NCBI RefSeq assembly: GCF_932276165.1
Contig: NC_063988.1
Coordinates: 434,001-498,000, forward strand
DNA: 64,000 nt
From: Plutella xylostella
Lineage: Eukaryota > Arthropoda > Insecta > Lepidoptera > Plutellidae
Reading direction: 5' to 3'
Each line of letters starts with the position of its first letter. Within the stretch, counting starts at the first letter, position 1. Of this stretch, positions 22,164 through 36,700 are shown piece after piece. Under the pieces are notes generated by a model. The model was not told where the DNA came from. It made no database searches and was given only the letters and a program-made list of their open reading frames with translations. The translations under genes were made by a program, and so were the position numbers.

Positions 22164-23640
22164 TAAATCCAACACAAACAAGCTTGCGTCTCGGGATGAC
22201 ACGACATTTATTGATGTGAGTGCTTGTTCTGAGGATTTGACAGCCGCACGACCTAGCCCAACAACAACGGCGAACCGACCGGAAATCTACGACCTACGAT
22301 AAGCTTCCGGCCATGCAGTATTACAAATTTAAATATCGAACTTCGTCCCAACTGCTTTACAATTTAGGCGGGCACGGAGTATGCCTAGATAGGTTTTTCA
22401 TTTAAAAACCAAATGCGTTGTATTTGGTAAAACAAGTAAATGTTCTGCTTACTTTGACTAGAATTTAGTCTCGTGCATGAGGTTGCTGTTTTAGGAATTT
22501 AGGATTGATGTTGTCAATTGTTTTAAAATAGAAACGTAGTTGTTTTTGCTGCCATTTGCCGACCCGCTGCCTCGCCACCATGTATAATCACTATATTATG
22601 TACGTTCTTACGAATAATCTGTTGATTGAATTTTATAAAACATTATTAGTGACTATATTTAGTTTTTCCTGTTTAATTTTTTTTTTGCACCTTTCTACTT
22701 GTTTTCTTGTACCTCCTGTAGGTTGGCTGGTAGAAAATGCTTTTAGCATTAAGTCCACCTTTTGTACACTTATGCTATATTTGTGCAATAAAGTATTAAA
22801 TAAATAAATATTGTATTTTTAAAGAAACCTGACGAATACGGTCTGGCTGAGAATCTGGGACGAAGGCAATCCTCTGTATCTACTAAGGGGGTAGGTAACG
22901 TTGGATGACAATAAAATTACATCAACAATAATAATGAAAATTTGCATCACCGTCTCCGCACTCGCCACAGTGAAATTTAAAGCACACGTAGTACATAACA
23001 TCCATCAAAAGAAAAATACCAAGAAACTATCTTCATTTAAAATTCACAGCGACAGCTAAAGCGACTAAATTTAGAATATTATGTAAATAACGTAGGTATT
23101 CAACCAGTTACCCGGTGGCTGACCTTCAGTGCCACATTGGCTTCAAACCGGTTCTACAAAGTTATAAATTACCCACCACATACCTAAATGTTTTTCGCGA
23201 TAACCCAACCAAGTATAGAGGATTCAAATATGACGAATTCCGTCTGAATCTTCAACGGATGAATCAATTTTAAATCAACATCGTTAAGACACGGCAAATA
23301 AATTTGTTATTCAGATTGTTCTGAACGTTAGAACCTACGTGACACTGCTCACTTGCGAGAGTCGCGAGCGATGAAAAAATACAACTTACTAGGTCTCAGT
23401 ACTAGGTAAGTTGCCATGTCACTGGAACTGTTTCATTGTTCGGAAGTGTACGTTTGTCACTTTGGCTATGTAGGTACTCCGAGGTCGATGATATGTCAAT
23501 ATTTTGACATGGTCAGATACCAACTGACCAAGTCAAAAGCTTCAGAGAGCGTCACTAGATGGTCTCTCTGGGTCAACCAGAAGTAAATAAACTAGAGGGG
23601 TGTGTGACAGTAACAGTACAAAGTACAAGGCACCATCAGA
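22164..23640. other. Gene-poor DNA, no supported gene
   Basis: AT-rich. An AATAAA lies near 22788 and several short ORFs are present, none with a domain. No terminal repeats noticed. Confidence 0.4.
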
Positions 23641-23734
23641 TTCCTAGACAGGCTCTTTGGATTTTCACTCCATCATAATGCTCGAAGTTCCAAAATTAGT
23701 CAGTTATATTTTAATCCATTTCACAAGTACCTAT

Positions 23735-23830
23735 GGAAAGAGCCCAGGATAGGAACTTCTGGAGAAGAACTGTGGAAGCCCTATGCTCCTCGTGGAGTTA
23801 GACGTATAATCATCATCATCACCACTACAC
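23735..23830 (+). mobile_element. RTE-like LINE fragment with (ATC)n tail
   Basis: A frame reading RAQDRNFWRRTVEALCSSWS and a stop resembles the C-terminal end of RTE-clade ORF2 proteins (DR..WR..VEALC). It is followed by an ATCATCATCATC tail. Upstream coding sequence is lost or diverged, so this is a severely 5'-truncated insertion. Confidence 0.5.
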
Positions 23831-24117
23831 ACACGTAGGTATGTCTAATTCCGGAACCGCGTTTCTTCGCCTCTCCAACCCAATTAAAGGGCAAATGGAG
23901 TTAATAGGTGACAACGGCACTCACACAATAGATGTGACCCAGTTGCCGGCGCGGGGAAGTGAGTCAGGTGCACCAGTTGGCAGCGTGCCGGCTGCAGGCC
24001 GCGCTGCTGCGGGTGAAGCGCATGCGCAGGTAGAACTGTTGTGGGTCAGTGCAGTAAACACTGGTGATGTTCGGTGTAAGTATATTAACATACGTACATG
24101 CATATAATAATATGCTC

Positions 24118-24160
24118 AAGACTGTAATCCCCGAAGGGGTAGTCTGAGGTGACTCGCAAG
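24118..24160. repeat. Dispersed repeat fragment
   Basis: Contains TAATCCCCGAAGGGGTAG, a self-complementary motif I recognise from common lepidopteran repeats; the element class is uncertain. Confidence 0.35.
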
Positions 24161-24199
24161 CGAGACATCCGTTTTTCACTGTACATTGGTACTCACGAG

Positions 24200-27100
24200 A
24201 TATGTCGTAAGCCGTATCGCCATTTTTGAATGAGTACATTGAAAGGATGTTGTATGTAGAATGACGTTACCAGATTGATGCTAAAAATTATCCTAAATTG
24301 AAGAGCACGAAACGCCCATATTATAAGTATAGGAGTTCGTTGGTACGCTATAGAGTGCAAAAGGTATGGTATGTTGTTTTGTAGGAACAATACAGGAAGA
24401 ACCATTTAGAAATACGATCTATTACATGTCACCTGTAACCTATGCTAATATTCTTATCAGATAGATCATATTCTAGAGCCAGATTTAAATATGTATATTT
24501 GATACCTGAATTTTAATTCATTATAATCTATGTCTTATTTTCATCGATATGCAACTCTACTCCGTTGTAACAAGAGCCACACTTCCCAACAGATAATTGG
24601 CCACAACAGGTTGGCAAGTCCCAACAGATAATGAATCAGGTATAATTTGACAAGATCATTGTTACGACATAAATTCTCGGCTGTTAACATGACGGAGCTA
24701 ATGTTCTGTGACCAACTTGCTGAGATTTTCGAGATCATCACTTATTTATGACATAACTATGTGCCACTTCATTCAGAGGAAACATTCATGTCTGATTGTA
24801 CATTCTCAATGGATGCAGAAAGATATCGGTAAACCTCCTTCTCCTACAGATGAATACAAAATACATATAAACCCAACATCCTTTGGCTTTTTATTACTCT
24901 AATGCTATGCTCGATATGTACCTCACACAGTAGCAGAACCACTACATGAGACCAGAGACTGGCCAAAACAAATAAAAAAGCACCTGTACCAACTCTAATT
25001 ATACAACCGATTACGTATTCGATAGAAACAGCGAGAATATTGTTGTTTTTCCTAACCAATAACGCTACAGAATTGAAATACATTGGAGGAACAAAACAAA
25101 ACAACACGATACAGCGTCGTTGTCCATCATCTTCGGAATAAACATTCAAAATAGAAGTTCGCGTCAGCTAAAAGTAAACTCGGCGCGAAAATAGCCGCGA
25201 TCTCGCTGCCAAAACACAGAACCACTGGAACACACCGAATTGAACACAATCGACGACGCAGCTGTGCAAATGTGCGGAATATTCCACAGCGACGTGGCCC
25301 GGCATTGTCACTAGTCTGCACACAACACCGGCCACGTAACTATACCTCATAATGGACAAATTATACAAAATAAATGTACAACACCTACCAATTTATAAAT
25401 AGACATGCATCGTAATGAGCACATTATATGCAATGGACAGGAATAATGATTGCATTTAGTTAAGTCAGTAAAACCCTACTGAATTGTAGACATGGAAATG
25501 AAAACTCTGTAAAGAATGAAAACATTGAAAACACCGCGGCGGCGGCGGCGCGCGGGGTCTGCAGCGGATGCGATATGTACACGGAAATTATACAAATGTG
25601 GACCTCTCTCAGAATCAGATTTACAAAAATGACGTATTATACTAATTCAAAGTTTTATTCATACCCTTTTTTGACAAATATTATATTTCTTTAACTATTT
25701 ATTTATACTTACATAGAAATACAGATAATGAAACACGTGTGACACAAAACATTTCAAAATATAGATAAAACAATAATTTATCTGTTCAGATAGTTTAGGC
25801 GCCGCGATAGCACTCGTTGTCGTTCGTTATTCCCGGCGTTTACACGAAATTTTCTACTTTTTCAAGAGCTTTTGTAAGGTATTTTTGTGATAAATTTGAT
25901 ATACAAAATGTGCGATAGTTTTGATAGCTTGCCCTATCAAATCTTTATAAGTTATAATTTTATAAGTTCTGTTAGTATGTCTGTTGTGCTAACTGCTGGT
26001 GATCCTTATTTAAAATAAATAAATAAATGACTACTAATTTTCCTAACCGAATATTAAAGAATGGGACAGGAAAAAGGTGAGGCAAGCAGTGACCGCCTGA
26101 TGTTTTAAACCATATTTATGTATGTATAATCTGAGGAATAGACATTGCACTGACTAATCAATTTCTGATCATTTTCTATTCAACACTGCTAGTCTTGGCG
26201 CCGACGAAAGATTTATTTTTAAATGAAATATAAAAACCGTCTGATCGTGGTTATAAAACTTCCTGACAGCCGTGCGACAATAAATCTTATGGCTATTATA
26301 ATTAAGACTGGAAATCATTTGATTGGCCGCAGTTGTATGCTTCATATACCTGTGGCTAAATTTAGTTCGAGATAAAATTAATAGCCAGTCCAATTGACAC
26401 TTATTAGTGCCAATATTATTATTGTAGATGTGGTTTCGTAAGACGAAAAATACACTTTAGGTATATAGTATATAGCTAGCGTAGTTGGAGACATTTGAAA
26501 GTTGTAGAGCATCTATGTGCTTATTTGAATAACCAACTATTCATAGACACCATTTATTTAAAGACAATCTTTTATGTAAACAGAGCCGATTGCGATGAAA
26601 AAAATACCACAATGGAATATAACTTATCAGAATAATTACACTAACAATACAACTGTTATTTGCAAATCAATGCAATACATTGTGATAATGTTAATAAATG
26701 ATGAATCCGACTGTATCCATTGCAGCAGCAACGCATTAAAATAATTTGTTGATAAAATACTATGTTATAAAAAATATTATGTACTTCTTATTTACTTATA
26801 CGTAATCCATCTAGCGTTGGTCCGCGAGCTTCGCTTCGACTTCATTACATTGATACCTACAGGTAAATATGTACCAATGTACCTATAATATATATTAATA
26901 ATTTTCATACGACATGTTACGCAATAAGTATTTCAGATAAACATCCAGAAAGAGAAAGTTCACACCCGGACCCGAAGAAATGAAAATGAAACACCCGGAA
27001 TACAGAATTGTTTGTAAAACTTCGGATACCGTCCGACGGAAGCCCCTTATCGCCGCATCCACGTGGCCAAACTTGAAACAAATATTGGGAAAAGTATTTC

Positions 27101-30100
27101 TGTCGCTGTAACTTTTAAATAAAGTTTCTCTTTCAAAGCATATTTCTTGCACAATAATTACGATTTTGCCCCAGAGTATACCTACACATGTGTATAATCA
27201 AGAAAAGAAGGGAACAACTGAACCCAACAATTATGATATAAGGATAATTTTAAAGTTAAACAGCAGAACTGACTTTTGAAATACGTGCACGTAATGAACT
27301 CTCTCAATATCATATTCAAACAGTAAAAATGCATTCAAATGAACATGGAAATACACATGAAATGTAAGTGCTGAAACTTCAGTACGAATTAAATTTTAAC
27401 AAAGCTAAAATATTAGCAATGTACTATATTAACACATATAAAATTAGAGCAAGAAATAGTTTATAGGCATATTATAACGATAAGGAACATTTATCAACAA
27501 CCTACAGGTTCGCGGAAGACTGTGAATATAAATATATTTTTGAAAGGTTAAAGAACCATACATTTTAGTTAAGACATAAATTCAACGTGCCGAACTTCAA
27601 CCTAACTTATTTCTTATTTGAATACAATAGCTTTTATTTGTTAAAATTTAATAGAACAGTTACGACTTCTTCTGGGTTTTGGTCAGCAAAATATGGTTGG
27701 ATTCTTGCCCGCTTATTAATAGCTGTTGCTATTGAACTGTTTTGTCCCTCTGTGTGGCAGAACAATTTGTTCTTTGATTCTATGAATAAGGGGGTTGGAT
27801 TACAGTGAGCGCCTACGGTGAACATAGTTTTTTATGTACACAAAATTGTTAACACCGCTAACACAGTTCCCCTTGAAACAGTTTAAATTCTATAAAGAGC
27901 GACTTCCACTTCCTAGGACACAATTCAGAGACATCACAAAAAGCTAATCTTTCGAAGTCATTTCATGGTTGATGTGCTAACAGTATTTTCCGGGCTTTTT
28001 GTTACTAAATGTAGGTGAACCTGTAGTTACTATAGTTCTATAAATAATACAATTAACGGATAAGTAAAAATATAATGAACTGTTATGTATAAACTGTTGT
28101 ACATAAATTATGTCGAAGTCGTAGGGCGATATGATTACTTGTTTTTTTGCTAAAATACTAGGGTTATTGCGAAAAAACGGAAACATTATTTTATATTATA
28201 GGTTATATGTTTACTTGTTCCAAATGAGATACTTCTAGCTAGTATAATAATACTAATGTGCCAGTTAAACAACAAGCCTATAACTACAAACCTTTCACGT
28301 CTGACTCAGTTAATCCCCAATGACACAGCTAGACCGCATGTCTGCCAATGCCCCTTACGCAATATTATGTACTCAAGGTTCTCAAATGCAATCATGTCTA
28401 ATAGTATTTAAAATAACATATGAGGTGATCGATGACCCACTGGTTTATCAGCGCTTGAAATAGATAGCGCAGAGACATGATGGGATATTAGGACCGTAAT
28501 TTGTAATCAACATAACAAAAACAAAGACAGATGAATTAGGAATTTCGAGCAAGGATTTGTAGATGGAGCTAGAACAACTTGCTTTAGATTCCCTGACTAA
28601 CATAGGCATTCTGGCCTGACTGCTTATAAATAGAGTACCTATCTATAGGCAACGTAAATTTACAGATAGCTGCTGCTTTAGAAAACCATAAACTAAATAT
28701 TATTCATACCATAGTAGGTGCTAGTTTGCGCAACAAACTTTTCCAGAAGCAGATTATTGTTTGTGCCACATTTGTTTGTTGTTGTACTGGCCCTTATCAA
28801 AACAATAAAGTAAAAGCCAAAGTTCATCGCGCATATGGGAATATTTTGGTGACGAATATGTCATCAAGACAACAGGAAAACGAGTAAAAGACATCCCGAT
28901 GACCACACGCGCCACTACGAATCCATTATTGAGGAACCTGTATTTACACAATACCTACGTAGGTTCCCTAAAGTAGGCTTTATGGCAATGCGATTACAGC
29001 TTAAAACATAATAGAGATAGCTGTTTTCAAATTGATTGATTCATAGAATGCGGTTGCATCGCGGATCCTTTGACGTCATATGATCAGGCGATGAAGTCGA
29101 TGAACCCATAAACATATCGGTGCGTGTTTCAAGGAATATGACTTTAACAAAGTAACTCAGTATGACACTATAATACCGAAAACAATTGAAATCTAATCAC
29201 CTCTTAGGCTAAAGAGAGAATCGACAAGCAGAGGAGCGATTGTAAGTAAGTAACATATAACATGTTTATAGTGCATGAGACGGCAGCGCTCATCTCAACA
29301 ATGCTATTCAACCAGATTGAAGATCAGCGCTAGGCGAGTCGGCTTCCGCGACTGTCAAGGTTGCACCACAATAAAAGAAAAATAAATAAATCGTCAATGT
29401 TTAAAAGAAGCGAGCATATTGTCGCCGCGTCTAGACGGCGGTTATTTCGGAAAGCGCGCGTCACACGCAATTCCGCGTAGCGTGGAAGAAATCAGGACAC
29501 TGCACTTTCATCAATTGAGGAAAGTTTACAGTTCCTACGTAACACGATGAACTAATCAAATCAAAATATTTGCCAAACACTGATAAAATTATCAACAACG
29601 AATGCAACGTTTGCTTGAATGATACAAACAAATTAGCAGCAATAGCAACAGATACAGAAACTAGTCCAACTTTCACTGAAGCAGGACATGTGGCAGCCGG
29701 TGGTCAGTGAGGACGGCATTCTCCCAGTTTTTGCGCATGCGCGGGGTGACACGGTTCCAGGGTTCCGTTACGTGGAACAGGTTCCGGAGAGGAGCAGACG
29801 CGCCGGCGCTGCGCTGCCAGCAGGGGTGTTGACCCCGGCCGGAGGCTGCCGACAGGCTCACATGGGTACTTGCACAGTGTAAAGCAATTGCTGATGTTTA
29901 AAGAAACAAATGAACGTGCCACTACGTCCACCTGTTTCCGCCATCAGAATCGTATTCGGATTATGATGTACAAAAATAGAAGATCGCGAGAATGTAGAAG
30001 TAGCTTTTATAATATAAGAGAAAATATATAAACATATCGTTCACCTTGAACTTGTTCAACAGAGTTGACCGTCTTAAATATCAAAATAAATTACACCAAA

Positions 30101-30780
30101 GTTGAAAAACAGCTTCACATCAAGAAAAACAAAATGATCTACTTTGTGTAGGTGTGAGCACATAGGTAGTTGAGAAATGAGATCCGCAGTGCTAATAATG
30201 AATCCAATCTAAAATGTTACTTGAAACCAGTGATGGGGCTCGCCCAACAAGACCTAAAAAACTTAATTGAAATGATCAGAAACTTAATATCTCAACAAGA
30301 TGCCAACTGGGTGGCACTCCTCTATAGCAGACTCTAAATATAAAACTGTTGATAATGATAACAGCATGAACACGGATACGCACGCACACATGGATAATCT
30401 CGCTACTTGTGTGCGCATATGTACAAGTAACACTCACTAACACTGATATAAAGGATAAAAATAGAAGCGCCGATAACGCAAACACACCCACACATACAAA
30501 CCGAGAGTATGTGCACAGCAATAAACATACCAACACAGACAAACTTGAGTGCGCTATGAATATAAGTAAGACACAAATTTTAATGGAAACGAGCTAGCGT
30601 GTTTATGTAAACGAGTCAAACGATCATTGAGCCATTACTGTATGTCGCAGGACTTATACGCGAAGAAGGATATCGAGTCGCTAACCCAGTTTGTCGCCAC
30701 CGAGCTTAGATCCAACCCGAGAGAAAGTAGAATCCAATAAATCGAGAATGTATCGATAAAGAAACTGTAGCTCCCTCTCG
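24200..30780. other. Gene-poor DNA with a few GC islands
   Basis: No supported gene. A small GC patch lies at 25538-25565. A GC-rich segment at 29690-29880 contains the palindrome GCGCATGCGC (NRF1-type) and is open on both strands with high third-position GC; it may be a promoter or exon. TTATAAATAG motifs at 25393 and 28624 are isolated. The rest is AT-rich with short chance ORFs. Confidence 0.35.
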
Positions 30781-30792
30781 TTTGACAGATAC

Positions 30793-33700
30793 GTTGTTGC
30801 TGGTCGCGGCGCAGGCGCAGGTCCAGTGCTGCAGCTTGACCGGCGAGTGGTCCTTCGCGCCAGACCACACCGGCACACTCCTCTTACAATCGGTATAATC
30901 CAACAGTAACTGTGCTTATACATAGCTGCTCACAAAAGGTCGCGGACTCACCTAAATTAATGACATACATGGCCTGGGAGCGCTCGCGCGCCGCGGCAGG
31001 CCCCACCGGCTGGTACAGTCCACTGGAATCCACTTTAGACACTGGCTTATACCTTATATCGACACAACACGATCCACAGGGAACACCGAGAGCATCTTAC
31101 AGCGGCACAAGCACAAGTCACTGAGCGGCGCTCAGACGCACGTCAGCAGTGAGCGGAGCGCGAGCACGGACTGGCGGCGGCGGCGTGCGGGCGGCGGAGC
31201 GGGGCGGCGCGGCGCGGGGCGCGGGCAGCCGCGCTGCTGCAGCCCGCTGCTCAATGGACGATGACGCACGCGAAGTTTCAGCTAAATTGAACAAAACAGA
31301 GCTGGCAGTGGTCGCGCATTAGCATGGCATGCTGACAACCGCGACGCACGTCCAGAGACGCAAAAAATATTCCCAGAAACGATGGAAAACGCTGTGGTCA
31401 AACTGACGAGCAAACGATTTCGTGCACATTATTCAAAATTATGCATTATTCGAGAAAATACGGAGGAAGTATCGCGTATTGCATACAGCCATCCTGCTCC
31501 ATGCAGCGATTGTCCAACAACAGTGTAGAGTTTCTAACAAGAAGCATCAACATGACATTGAACTGTGTGTAAGTCAAGCATCTATTAATAGATGTCTAAG
31601 CAGTCATCGCCTCACCTGCCGACTAGATCTAGACTGGACGTGACGGCGCTCACGGACGCTGGAGGCTCTGGTGTAACTACAACCACTACGTGCTTGTATT
31701 GTATAACATCATCTAGAGATGCAACGAATAATAATTTTGCCACTATATCGAACATTCGTTGCATCTCTAATGAGTCTAATGACTGATACACATCATAGAA
31801 TTGTTATGGTAAATTTTAACATCTTCATTTTTCACTCATATTTAAGACATGTACACGGTTAAACTCAAAGTCATCTTCTCTAATTTGCATTTAAACAACC
31901 GAAGATACCTATGTTTTCAAAGTTAAACATTGTTCAATATTTGCCAAGTAACTTTTTCACGAAAGTATTTTCTTACTTTTCAAAAAGCGTTTATGAACAC
32001 ATTACAAATGAGTTAAATAAGAACCCGATTAATAATAAGTCATCACAAAATTATGATCAGCCTTACTTACATTCAAGTATTTACGTAGTATTAGAACTTG
32101 GTACTTCGCAATTAAATTCTTTTTTCATTGAAACACAAGCCATTACCGAATAGATAACTATAAAATCAAACGATTTAAACAAACTAATAACGACTATACA
32201 AAATCAAATTATTAAAACTACACAATAAATTGAATCGAACAAAAAAGCATTAATCAAAACTAAAGAAGTCAAACTGGCACGCACAAACAAAACCCCAAAC
32301 ACGACAGAAGCAAAGGTCAACCGCGTTCTAGGAACAATATTCGGCAGTCGAAAGGTCGCAGCGGTGACGTCACCGATGCTTGCCGAAGGGCCGATGACGC
32401 GGCGTGTGATCGAGACGACTTGCGTGGAAGGAGGGTGTTCGCGTGATCCACTGCGGAACGGAAGGAAGTTCAGGGTTCAAGCAAAGGTTACACGGCAATC
32501 ATACCCACCGCTGAAATTGATACTGAGAAATCGGCTTCACCAGAAACGAAGGCTGGTAAGTAGTGGTTAGGCTAAGTTGAAAATCCAAAACATATTGACA
32601 AGGTTATTTGTACTTGCAGTTTTTCAGCTACTAACAAGCTTTAGTTTGTATGAGTAATAGAGCGAAATTGCCCTTTGGTCGCATTCGCATATAACACATT
32701 TTGGGATTTAGCTTACAAAGATAAGGATATCTTGTCAGTGAAGGATTTCTCGCAATTAATCAATATCGCAGGATTACGTTTTACAATTATTAAATTAATG
32801 TCACAGAGGGTAAAGAGATTAGAGCGACATAGTAGTAGTTAATTGCAAATTTAAATTGTGGCTGATTTAAGGTTCCCTTTTATCAAACAGAAACCTTAAA
32901 TCTTACGTCTGATGAATGTTTAAGTGATAACTATAATAAAATCTATTGAATAATTAAAATTGTAGTTTTTAAAAGAAGCAAAATCATTTTCATTGGTAAA
33001 TTACATTATTTAAAATCAAGAACTTAAATCTTTGTAACAGGCTTTAATCTTAAAATAAACACGCACACTTTTCCCCGATTCACTGATCAAATTATTGAAC
33101 CTGATAGCCACCGGAAAATGATAGTACGATTGCGCAACGGAGAGTGCGGCGGGAGTCGGGCTCAGAGCGAGGAAGCGCGACTGTTTACAAACTGGAGGCG
33201 TCTATATTTGCGGGTTTGACGCACGGCCGCGGCCAAGACATTGGCTCTAACAAAACCGGGATTTCCCAGAACAGATGCTGACTCATGCTGTGACAACTTC
33301 ATATTTACTAACTGTATTATGTGACCTGAACATCTGATTCGAATCTGTGCCCTAGATTACTCTTGGAAATAATATGTTGGTGTGAAAATGAGGAATTCTT
33401 AGGAGTCCTACAATCGCGTGTGTTATTTACAATATGTTCAAGCTATTTTTTCTGATGGTGTGATCAGTAACTAATATCAATAGATTGTCTCATATCTACT
33501 GCTGCTTGTTTTACGTTATCATAATGACACTACCGTGGACCACCACTACCGCGTTTACTTGGTCTATTCGGCCGTTTACGATCTTGACTCCAGATCTGTT
33601 AGCTTTACACATTAATTGACGTCCAGCAGAAATAGCGAAGCAGCATCGATCTCGCAACATTATTTTAAAGACAACATCAACATTTTTAATACTATTAAGC

Positions 33701-36700
33701 AATTCGTCCCAATAGCAGCAAATCTCTTATTGGATGAATTGGAACACGTTCCTATATCCGTGATCTGTGAGTAAGCGATCTGGAGAGCGCCCCTGATCCA
33801 GGCCCCGGCGGTGGCGCCAAATAGTCACTCTCTCTTTGTCACCAGTTAAATATAGTCCTTCACTAACCTGCTGGATTGAACTTGCCAACTCGTTATAAAT
33901 TTGACTTCTTCCGTGACTCACTGCCTAGTTTGCTGTAGATCGAAGTGACTCCGTAGTAAGAAGTTATGTTATGACCAGATGAGTCAGCTGTTTATTTAGT
34001 GTTTTTACGTATTTTCAGTCTGTTCATCTGTTTAATCATGTCACTTTGGTTTGGTCACAGTTTTAATATTAGTTACTAGTATACAAGTTTTATTGATGGC
34101 ATGGATGATACCATGGTTTGGTAGTATTTATGCTCACCTCCCACTGCGAGCAAAACGGACTCCGTACGTAATCCTTTTGACCAACTACGGCAACGAGTTA
34201 AAGAGAGCAAGAAAATTCTTGCTCATTTCGGAGTGGCAGGCAGGCACTAGGGTTCAATTAACAAACCTTTTCTTAAACATTAAAATCTTGTTTATTCGAC
34301 AGTGGTATTACTCTACCTCCATACAACATAAATGAATATCATCTATGATGATTATAATTCTATGAAATGTAATGAGAGAGTCCTAATATGGGAGTTTATG
34401 TGAAGGGAGCGATGTCTTTAGAGCGAAAGCATTTTTTCCTGGAATGAAAGGAGTCTTGAGTCTGCTGGTATATTTTATGAAGAAGAAACTTTATCTTGAG
34501 AATATTTTCCAAAGTAATGTGCAAGTTCTGAAAACTTCCCTGTTTGAGAAATATATGGTAGCAATGGCTTAAACAAGGGTACTTCCTTGTTTTGATCTAA
34601 AGTAATACAAAGAACGGTACGGACAGAGACCTAATCCTTTCCTAAATGGATACCTACATGGGAAAAGATACGATTTACCTAGATGGTAAATTTATACAGT
34701 TTTCTGTAAAATTATTATGAAAGTAGGTATTAAGTGTTGACCTTGTATTCTTGTGGTGGTTATGGACTAGCTCGTCCATTTCACCGTGACTAACGCACCG
34801 ACCGAGCCTATTATTTGTGATTTTTGTGATTTGTCGTGCCGCCGCCGCCGCCGTCAGCGACTACGTCGTTTCTTAATAACAGTTATTTGAACAGTAGCTT
34901 TCTTTTTCATTTATATGTATTTTAAAATTGTATGTGAGTAAGGTTTTTCAGTATGTTGCAAAGAAATGATTTTAAGTTTCACAGTAGCCAGTTGACGATC
35001 GAAAATCGATTTTGCGATAGTTGTCATGTCAGATTTAAACAAAAACAAACATTTAAGTATTTACCTTTGGTGGCGACAGCGGCTGGATTCAGTGGCATTT
35101 TGTCTGTTTTTATTGATAAGTCCATTTATCACTTGTTATTTATTACTTTATACAAACTTTATTAACATATTTACACTTACAACGTTATACATATACATAG
35201 TCCAATGTATTCACACTACAGCTTTATTGGTAGCCATTTGAGATTAATATGAAATAACACGGGCAATTTAATTTACTGCAGCAGGGCGGTACTGAAATAG
35301 GTCATGCGGCTGCGACCTACATTTGCGGTCAGCATTTTGATAGTTTTAATAATATTTTTTATGCAAACACTGTTAGTAGCAATCATGTGCACACGGCATG
35401 CGTGGAGCGAGTCGGCGGCACGTGCGCTGCGCTCGGCGGTCGGGACCCGACTGGCCGCGCGGCGGGGGGTGGGGAGGGGGTAGCACAGCCTCCAACCAAT
35501 AATTATATAAGAGGGTATTTTCTATTTTTAGCGTTAAGGCGCATACACGTAACCGGTTTGAAAAATTGCATCGTATTAATAGTATTATGTGGGTGTTTGC
35601 AATGGTAGGCTTTAACATTTCTATTTGTAGAGCAGTCGTTTCGCAATATTTATCATGTCAGGTTACATACAGGTTATGCTTGTAAACTATTAAGAGACTA
35701 ATCAAGTACCCTATCTATTTCCATTACAAAATATGAAATCTTGCATAAAATAGGTATGCTTAGTTCGATTTATAAAATTATACAGTTTGCCCAGAATGTC
35801 GTCTAAAGTGCAGTTTCTGATTTGAGTAGGTAAATCATACTACTCAATCACAGCGCTGCATGCCATACTTAAGTTCTGTTTAAATTAATGAAGTGCTCAG
35901 TTGGGAAAACACACAACAAATAACTGCATTTAAAAACGACAAATATAAAATAATAACCATCACGGCCGCGTGTCTAGGGGCAATGCTATTAGATTAACCT
36001 TTTAATAAAGCCATTGAAACGTTAACGAAGAAACTATGTTAACACAACTTTCACTTATAAATAGGTCAATGCAATTACGCAATTTAAACTACGAATGATG
36101 TACTCGCACATATGTGATAAAATTATAACCTAACGATTCTAAGTTCCATTTATCTACCTCTACTAATTAAAATAAAAATGAATTGGAAATGTGTAAGTTG
36201 CATTCAGACTCCGAAACGCATTATTCCATAGCTACTCTAACATAGATGACTCTACATCCTGTAAACATGTAAAAACCCGTAGGTAGTCTGGTGGTCAATG
36301 GGCAAGCCGAAGTCTGAAACTTCAAGACATACGAAGATCTGTCCTTAACCAGCATCACCATGGTCCGTGTCTTAAATGTTATGGTGAATTCAGGAGTAAA
36401 AATGCACAATCAGATTCTAGATCTTAAAGTTAAAGAAAGCCATCTTTAACATTAAATTATTATAATTATAACAATACAAACTTTGACACCCCCTTTTACT
36501 CCCTTAGGGGTTGAATTTCGAAAAATTCCGTCTTACTGAGCAAAGTCCTGAAAGGAACTCTCATGCAAAATTTGGAAACTCTACTATTAAAACGGTTGAA
36601 TTTCGCAAAATTAAGTGAGCGCCTAAGTCCTAAACCCCCATGCAAAATTTCAGACTCCTAGCACTTGTAGTTTCTGAGATTTAGTGATGAGTCAGAGTAA

